A DNA stretch of 64,000 nucleotides, taken from the NCBI GenBank assembly GCA_002083405.1, contig LVWT01000049.1, positions 1-64,000 on the forward strand, read 5' to 3'. Positions 59,527 through 64,000 of this stretch are shown here, one piece after another. The stretch is from Nitrospira sp. SG-bin2 (GTDB taxonomy: Bacteria > Nitrospirota > Nitrospiria > Nitrospirales > Nitrospiraceae). The position numbers and the translations under genes were made by a program. Each line of letters begins with the position of its first letter. The stretch's first letter is position 1. Below the pieces are notes generated by a model. The model searched no databases. It saw only the letters and a program-made list of their open reading frames with translations, and was not told the DNA's origin.

Positions 59527-61106
59527 GGCTGGCGCACCGTGACCGTCATTCGAAAGACGATCTGGTTGGACGACGCCCCCACGCGAGTTTCTGTCACTGC
59601 GGCCTCTTCAAATTGTGCACTCGACAGGAAGGCTTGTTTGATTTTTTCCACTGCGTCGAATGAGGTGGTTTCGCCTTCCATGAGAATCGTCCCGCCTTCT
59701 ACGGTCAGCTCGCGGACCTTCACGGGCGTTCCACCCGGCAACTGTTTGACGAAGGCCGAGAGGGTGGGAAGGGCTTTCCCGTGCACGCCATCGACGAGGT
59801 TCAACGTCTTGTCGATGGTTCCCATCCGATAGCGAGCTTGGTCGAGTTCATCGCCCGGCGCCGCGCCGGCTCCAAAGGATCGTTCGAAGTGTTGTTGCAA
59901 GGTTGTCTTGAGATTGTCTACTCGATGGTCCTGCAACACCAGATGGGTCGTAAAATCTGCTGCAGCCAGCAGTCCGATGACCAGCGCTGCGACGACCGCT
60001 AAACGACGGTCTTGTGGGGACAGATCGGACTTCAGCGCTGCGTCATCCGTGACCCCCTTGAGGTCGAGCGCAAGTCCTATGGGGGAAGGTTTGAACCGCC
60101 AGCGGGGCTTGATGATTTTCGGGTGAATGGCGAGTCCGAAGGCGATCGAGAACGCGCGTGGGCTGTTCGCGCCGAATCCCTGCCGTGGCCCGACGGGATA
60201 GAGTCCCAATTTACGGGCGATAAATCCACCGATCTCCCGCAGCTTGGATCCGCCTCCCGACACCCAGCAGTGAGTCAGCCGTCCGCGCTCGGCTCCTTCA
60301 TAGGCCTGCAACGTCACGCGGAGTTCTTTCAACAACGGCTCCAGCCAGGCATCTACTTGCTCAATCGCCATCGACCGCTTGAGCCGTTCTGCCTCGGCAA
60401 AGCTACAGGCCTCCCGAACGGCCAAGGCATGGGTGAGGTGGTTTCCGCCCCAGAGGATCGTCCGCAGCACGACCGGCCGCCCTTCATGCACTAAACAAAG
60501 AGTGGTCTTGGATGCGCCGACGTCGATGATGGCAAGGTCGTGGGGAACAGCAGCGCTTTCTTCCCGCAAATATTGCGTGACGGAGAAGAGCGCCATGGCA
60601 TCGACATTGATGGCCGACGGTTCTACGTCGGCTTGTGCCAAAAATCGGAGATGCTCGGCCACCTTATCTTTCGGTGCGGCGGTCACCAGCACGTCCGAGC
60701 CCTTACTGTCGCGAGGTGTTCCCTCAGGCGTTTGCCCGGGCGGCAAGATGAGACTGCCGATCGCCAAGTCTTCGAGCGGCATCGGCACGAGATTCTCGAC
60801 TTCGAATGGAACGACTTGGGCCAGTTTCGTGGAATCCTTGAAGGGAAAGGAGAGGGTTCTGACAAAGAGATCTTGGCAGGGGATAGCGGTGACGAGCCGG
60901 TCTGTCGCATAGAGGCCGTGCTGCCAGAGAAATCCACGCAACGACTGCACACGCCGGGCCGGCTCCAGATCTTCCGGACGGGCGAACGGCATCGGATGCT
61001 GAAAGTAGTCGATCGATTCGCGCCCGCTCAACCGGCGGCGGAAACGGACGGCTTTCAAGCCGGTCTGTCCGATATCAAGCCCGACGCATTCGGTAACAAT
61101 AGCCAT
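59523..61106 (-). CDS. gspL: Type II secretion protein GspL (PilM/PilN-like)
   Basis: A 527-residue protein with a cytoplasmic actin-like domain (PilM-type; GLDIGQTGLKAVRF, IIDVGASKTTLCLV), a membrane helix (about 370-390; LAVVAALVIGLLAAADF) and a periplasmic PilN-like domain. GspL recruits the GspE ATPase. The length exceeds typical GspL (about 400), because the full PilM fold is retained. It is located between gspN and gspM. Confidence 0.88.
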   Translation of the reverse strand: MAIVTECVGLDIGQTGLKAVRFRRRLSGRESIDYFQHPMPFARPEDLEPARRVQSLRGFLWQHGLYATDRLVTAIPCQDLFVRTLSFPFKDSTKLAQVVPFEVENLVPMPLEDLAIGSLILPPGQTPEGTPRDSKGSDVLVTAAPKDKVAEHLRFLAQADVEPSAINVDAMALFSVTQYLREESAAVPHDLAIIDVGASKTTLCLVHEGRPVVLRTILWGGNHLTHALAVREACSFAEAERLKRSMAIEQVDAWLEPLLKELRVTLQAYEGAERGRLTHCWVSGGGSKLREIGGFIARKLGLYPVGPRQGFGANSPRAFSIAFGLAIHPKIIKPRWRFKPSPIGLALDLKGVTDDAALKSDLSPQDRRLAVVAALVIGLLAAADFTTHLVLQDHRVDNLKTTLQQHFERSFGAGAAPGDELDQARYRMGTIDKTLNLVDGVHGKALPTLSAFVKQLPGGTPVKVRELTVEGGTILMEGETTSFDAVEKIKQAFLSSAQFEEAAVTETRVGASSNQIVFRMTVTVRQP

Positions 61107-61143
61107 ACGACTTCTTTCTGAAACGGTCCGAGCACCCCCTACT

Positions 61144-62031
61144 TTACAACGCGATCCTTGCTTGTGCCAATGTCCCCGCTATTTTTACCGTAATTGGGGT
61201 TCCTGGGGGAAGGGGCGGTAGGCCCAATGTGGTTGCTTTTGACGTGTAGCCCTCGCCGGGGACGATGGTCACGGTCAAGGCTAATCGGCTGTCTTGTATC
61301 GGCTGCTGCAGCGTAATCTTCCCATCTCCGGTGAACGATCCATCGGGTCCTTCGCCTTTCAGTCCAGTGACTTCACACAGGCTATCTTTGCAGACCAATT
61401 CAGTGGATGCCTGGTTGAAGGCGAGCGACAGTGTGCGCCCGTTTCCAACGGGAATGTGGTCGATGGTCAAATCCGTTGCCTCGGCTTTCCAGGTTCCTTC
61501 CCCCTTGATCGTGCCGTCTGCTGTATGGGCTCGTTCCACCCGATGGGAGAAAGTTCCGTTCAGCATGCCGTGGCCGACATAGGGACGAATGATCTTTGAG
61601 AGATCGATCTGTTGGAACCGCCCTGCTACGGAGACAGGTTCTGCCAAGGAAAAAGACGAGGCGGTGAGTGTTCCTTTGGCGAGCCCTCCCCCGGGCGAAG
61701 CCTCCCCCAGGTGGATCACGACATCAAGCCCGAGCCCGCCGCTCAGCGCTTGGATAATTCCTACATCGGCCTGCAGGGAGGCTAGTTGAATCGGTGCCCA
61801 GTCAGATTTGGCCAACGTCACGTTCCGCCACTCGATCCCCAGCGGCAGTCCTACCGTCCAATTTCCAACCCGTATGTCCATACCGGTCGCACGATTCAGC
61901 TCTGCCACAATCCGTTTGTGCAGCGCTTCGTACGGGAAGGTCGCCGCCAGGCAGAGCATCAGCAGACAGATCCCGCCTCCGACCCAGGCCACGGTCTCCC
62001 GCCATTCTCCCGGCCATTGTATCGTCATCAT
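61144..62031 (-). CDS. gspN: Type II secretion protein GspN
   Basis: A 295-residue protein with one N-terminal membrane helix (about 15-33; VGGGICLLMLCLAATFP) and a periplasmic beta-rich domain of the T2SSN type (GNWTVGLPLGIEWRNVTL). GspN is an accessory component of some type II systems. ATG 62031 overlaps the gspJ stop by four bases (ATGA). An upstream start would run deep into gspJ and is rejected. Confidence 0.82.
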   Translation of the reverse strand: MMTIQWPGEWRETVAWVGGGICLLMLCLAATFPYEALHKRIVAELNRATGMDIRVGNWTVGLPLGIEWRNVTLAKSDWAPIQLASLQADVGIIQALSGGLGLDVVIHLGEASPGGGLAKGTLTASSFSLAEPVSVAGRFQQIDLSKIIRPYVGHGMLNGTFSHRVERAHTADGTIKGEGTWKAEATDLTIDHIPVGNGRTLSLAFNQASTELVCKDSLCEVTGLKGEGPDGSFTGDGKITLQQPIQDSRLALTVTIVPGEGYTSKATTLGLPPLPPGTPITVKIAGTLAQARIAL

Positions 62032-62642
62032 GATGCTCCGATGGTGATCCATTCCCGTATGGTCCAAGGATCGGCGTTGGGCGATTGGAACGTCACTTCC
62101 AGGAGCAGCACCTTCGGCATCTTGTCGTTCGTCCGCCACTCATCGGTCCAGATCCGGCTCTGTCCGTCGTAATACCGTACGTTAAATCCCCTCACGCGAT
62201 CGGCCAATTCCACCTGATCGAGCGTCTCGTCGGTGAGACTGTAGCGATTGCGCCGCACAAACCGAATCAACCGATCACGTTCGCGGGTGTAGACCACTCT
62301 TACGGTCTCACTTTCTTTGACGGCTGCGCTTCCCATGTCGTCGCTCATGGCGAGAAAGGCCAGGGTATCGGCCGGCTGTCCTTCCTGTGTGCCGTTCATC
62401 CCCATCCAGGGAAATTTCTGATCGTATTGGCTGAGCGATATTTCCTCAGCCATGACGCGGAGCACTCTTCTGACGGTTTGCTCTCGTTCCGCCCGTTCGC
62501 GCCCGGCATCCATCGCCTGAGTCGTCGTGACGAGCGACCCAAAGACCATCGCCCCGATGACGGCCAGCAGCGCAATGGCGACCAGCACTTCAACCAGCGT
62601 GAATCCCGTTTGGGTGCTAGAAGGTGAGGCCGGCGACAACAT
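62028..62642 (-). CDS. gspJ: Type II secretion minor pseudopilin GspJ
   Basis: The 204-residue pseudopilin has the cleavage site in TQTGFTLVEVLVAIALLAV with Glu5, followed by a helical stalk and a beta domain (LDQVELADRVRGFNVRYYDG). It forms the tip complex with GspI and GspK. The start overlaps the gspI coding end by 26 bases. Confidence 0.92.
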   Translation of the reverse strand: MLSPASPSSTQTGFTLVEVLVAIALLAVIGAMVFGSLVTTTQAMDAGRERAEREQTVRRVLRVMAEEISLSQYDQKFPWMGMNGTQEGQPADTLAFLAMSDDMGSAAVKESETVRVVYTRERDRLIRFVRRNRYSLTDETLDQVELADRVRGFNVRYYDGQSRIWTDEWRTNDKMPKVLLLEVTFQSPNADPWTIREWITIGAS

Positions 62643-63051
62643 ACGTGCTCACTTCCACGGTTTCGACGAACGCGCCTCGCGGCCATGAGACTTGAATGCG
62701 GACCTCCCGAATCAATTCGAGGGGAGTCGGCGCGATCGTGCGTTTCCAGCGATACCCGGCGCCTCGATCAGCGGGCTTGGCCGGTGGCTGGGATCCGAGC
62801 GGCATATTGGAGAAATCTCCGGCGGCTTCTCCGATAGGATAGACGCCTGTCAGTTCCGTCTCAATCAGCTTTTCTTGCGCCAGTAAGGTTGCGGCGGTTA
62901 GTTCGCCGGCTCTTGCATGCAGATCGAGATCAAAATTGCGGAGACCGAGGAGGATGGGCAGGGCGATTGCCAGCAAGGCAATCGCCAGCAGTACTTCGAG
63001 CAGCGTGAATCCGCTTTCGTCGGCTACCGTACTCTGGACGTGTCTTCTCAT
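62617..63051 (-). CDS. gspI: Type II secretion minor pseudopilin GspI
   Basis: The 144-residue pseudopilin has the prepilin site ESGFTLLEVLLAIALLAIAL with Glu5 and the GspI beta domain (EKLIETELTGVYPIGE). The start at 63051 gives a leader of normal length (15 residues to the cleavage site); an upstream ATG at 63132 would give a leader too long for prepilin peptidase substrates. It follows the long palindrome after gspH. Confidence 0.9.
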   Translation of the reverse strand: MRRHVQSTVADESGFTLLEVLLAIALLAIALPILLGLRNFDLDLHARAGELTAATLLAQEKLIETELTGVYPIGEAAGDFSNMPLGSQPPAKPADRGAGYRWKRTIAPTPLELIREVRIQVSWPRGAFVETVEVSTYVVAGLTF

Positions 63052-63172
63052 GTCCACACTCGGTGTCCTTTGAATTTGGCGCTTCACGGTGGTTAACAGG
63101 TTGCGGAAAAACTCGGCGTATACATAAAACATCGTTGATATCTTACAGATGGCGCTAAAGATCCACTCACAT

Positions 63173-63405
63173 CAGGATGCTCAAAAAGGCCTCTGTTCTC
63201 ACCCGCCCTCCCAGGTGCGCCGAGACGCCCCGTTCCACGGGCAAGGCCGCAGCGAGCGAAGAGGCGAGGAGGTACATACCAAGCTTCGCTTGAACCGCTC
63301 GCTTCGATCAGATGTGAGCGGATAGGTCCTTACCTCCGCTGGGCTCATGACGTTGAGCCTCTGAGCGATGCGAGAACGCCGCTGGCGGACGTTTTCAGCA
63401 TCCTG
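63173..63405. repeat. Long palindromic element between gspH and gspI
   Basis: CAGGATGCTCAAAA (63173-63186) pairs with TTTTCAGCATCCTG (63392-63405) with one mismatch, framing about 233 bp. Inside are further partly complementary stretches (GCCGCAGCGAGCG at 63246-63258 against CGCCGCTGGC near 63377-63386). The right end abuts the gspH stop codon (63406-63408). It has no open frame and no transposase, so it looks like a non-coding mobile or attenuator-type repeat. I associate similar sequence with Nitrospira genomes, from memory only. Confidence 0.7.
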
Positions 63406-64000
63406 TCAGGTTCCGGTGGGGCGCAGTAACATTCTCACCCGGTCTGGAATCGGTTTGTTACGCAATGGATCAATCCGTTCTTCGCTGGTTCGGATGGATC
63501 CGGTAAAGGAATCGATGGTTAGCACAAGCAGATTGTTGCTCCGATCGGTGAGATAGACCGTCACCGGATCAATGCGTCCATTCGGGAAAAACGAAAGATC
63601 GACTCGACCGTAGGTGCGTTTGTCTTGTCTCACGGAAATTTCTGAAAACCGGATCGTCTCCGGAAGCGATCGTGGCGTCGCCCAGGCGGCATCGAGCGGG
63701 AGTTTCTCTTCCTTGCCGTCCACCACCCTGGCCCAGTACGTTCCCTGATCGAGATCCAGGTACAGTTTCACGGGCTTTTGGCCGGTTGAGGCCAATCCTT
63801 GGAGCGTACGGAGCGTCCCGATGAACTTGCGTCCGGTGGAACTTAAGTCTTCACCGATGACGACACGAGGGACTACGATGGCAAGGACTCCGGCCAGAAG
63901 AAACAGAACGATAAGCATCTCGATCAATGTGAAGCCCCTTGAAGAGAGTGAGGGGTCAGGGGTGAGGGGTGAGGGGGCGTGAGGCGTCAGGCTCGAGGCA
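63406..64000 (-). CDS. gspH: Type II secretion pseudopilin GspH (5' end beyond window)
   Basis: The pseudopilin motif SSRGFTLIEMLIVLFLLAG shows the cleavage site (Gly before Phe) and Glu5. A Met lies just inside this motif, at 63927, but starting there would remove the cleavage site. The frame stays open with no ATG, GTG or stop from the motif to base 64000, so the true start lies beyond the window. The leader region in the window is encoded by the heptad repeat (Pro/Leu/Ser/Thr-rich). The C-terminal beta domain (TYGRVDLSFFPNGRIDPVTV) is complete. It is expected to be a minor pseudopilin, possibly preceded by gspG. Confidence 0.85.
   Translation of the reverse strand, partial: ASSLTPHAPSPLTPDPSLSSRGFTLIEMLIVLFLLAGVLAIVVPRVVIGEDLSSTGRKFIGTLRTLQGLASTGQKPVKLYLDLDQGTYWARVVDGKEEKLPLDAAWATPRSLPETIRFSEISVRQDKRTYGRVDLSFFPNGRIDPVTVYLTDRSNNLLVLTIDSFTGSIRTSEERIDPLRNKPIPDRVRMLLRPTGT
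63948..64000. repeat. Heptad repeat in the gspH leader region (window edge)
   Basis: Plus-strand units GTGAGGG, GTCAGGG, GTGAGGG, GTGAGGG, GGCGTGA, GGCGTCA, GGCTCGA are in strict 7-base phase up to the window end. On the minus strand they are translated within the gspH leader. The second arm, if present, lies outside the window. Confidence 0.7.

Noticed and set aside
63173..63405. Simple rho-independent terminator of gspH
   Set aside because: Far too long, with no T-run at the proper end, and genes continue downstream in the same direction at close spacing.

Overview
The window is a gene-dense, roughly 58-60% GC bacterial chromosome segment built around flagellar motility, chemotaxis, surface glycans and secretion. 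The gene content, a RpoN/FliA-type flagellar promoter architecture and two intergenic repeat families make a Nitrospira-like member of the Nitrospirota the most likely source. This is inference from gene style, as no rRNA or marker gene is present.

Layout. (1) 0-6.4 kb: a hybrid histidine kinase and an HD-GYP protein on the minus strand, divergent from a second, canonical HD-GYP protein and a PilZ protein (c-di-GMP turnover and response). (2) 6.6-17.7 kb, plus strand: synthesis of a CDP-linked 6-deoxysugar (rfbF, rfbG, epimerase, C-methyltransferase, 4-ketoreductase), then two tandem radical SAM/SPASM paralogues with FkbM-like, C-methyltransferase-like and CmcI-like methyltransferases. A good sigma-54 site precedes rfbF. 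(3) 17.7-30.6 kb: glycosyltransferases, including a 2094-residue protein with five glycosyltransferase modules plus a TPR tail and its own near-consensus sigma-54 site. (4) 30.6-34.9 kb: an unknown gene, then flagellin, flaG, fliD, fliS and a fliT-like gene; a FliA-type promoter precedes flagellin. The glycan genes lead directly into flagellin, so regions 2-4 read as a flagellin glycosylation island. (5) 35-50.5 kb: a diguanylate cyclase, PilZ and HTH proteins, then a nearly complete chemotaxis/motor set (cheY, cheZ, motA, motB, STAS, CheZ-like, cheY, cheA, cheW, receptor, cheR, cheD, cheB). (6) 50.5-53.9 kb: a partner-switching module (STAS, REC-PP2C, HPt, REC-HATPase, REC) resembling a split version of the Pseudomonas HptB/HsbR/HsbA pathway. 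(7) 53.9-58.0 kb: a HEAT-repeat membrane protein, a TPR/YaiO-like outer-membrane barrel and a processive GT2, probably an exopolysaccharide unit. (8) 58.0-64.0 kb, minus strand: type II secretion pseudopilin and inner-membrane genes in the order H, I, J, N, L, M, K; gspH runs off the window.

The most unusual feature is a family of imperfect palindromes built from drifting 7-base units (for example GTGAAAN in one arm, NTTCACN in the other). Copies lie just after stop codons inside operons, and related heptad runs are translated inside cheB, cheA and the gspH leader. A second, about 230-bp palindrome abuts the gspH stop codon. A diverged duplicate of the 3' end of rfbG next to rfbG points to past allele exchange in the sugar locus. 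No tRNA, rRNA, CRISPR array or insertion sequence was seen.
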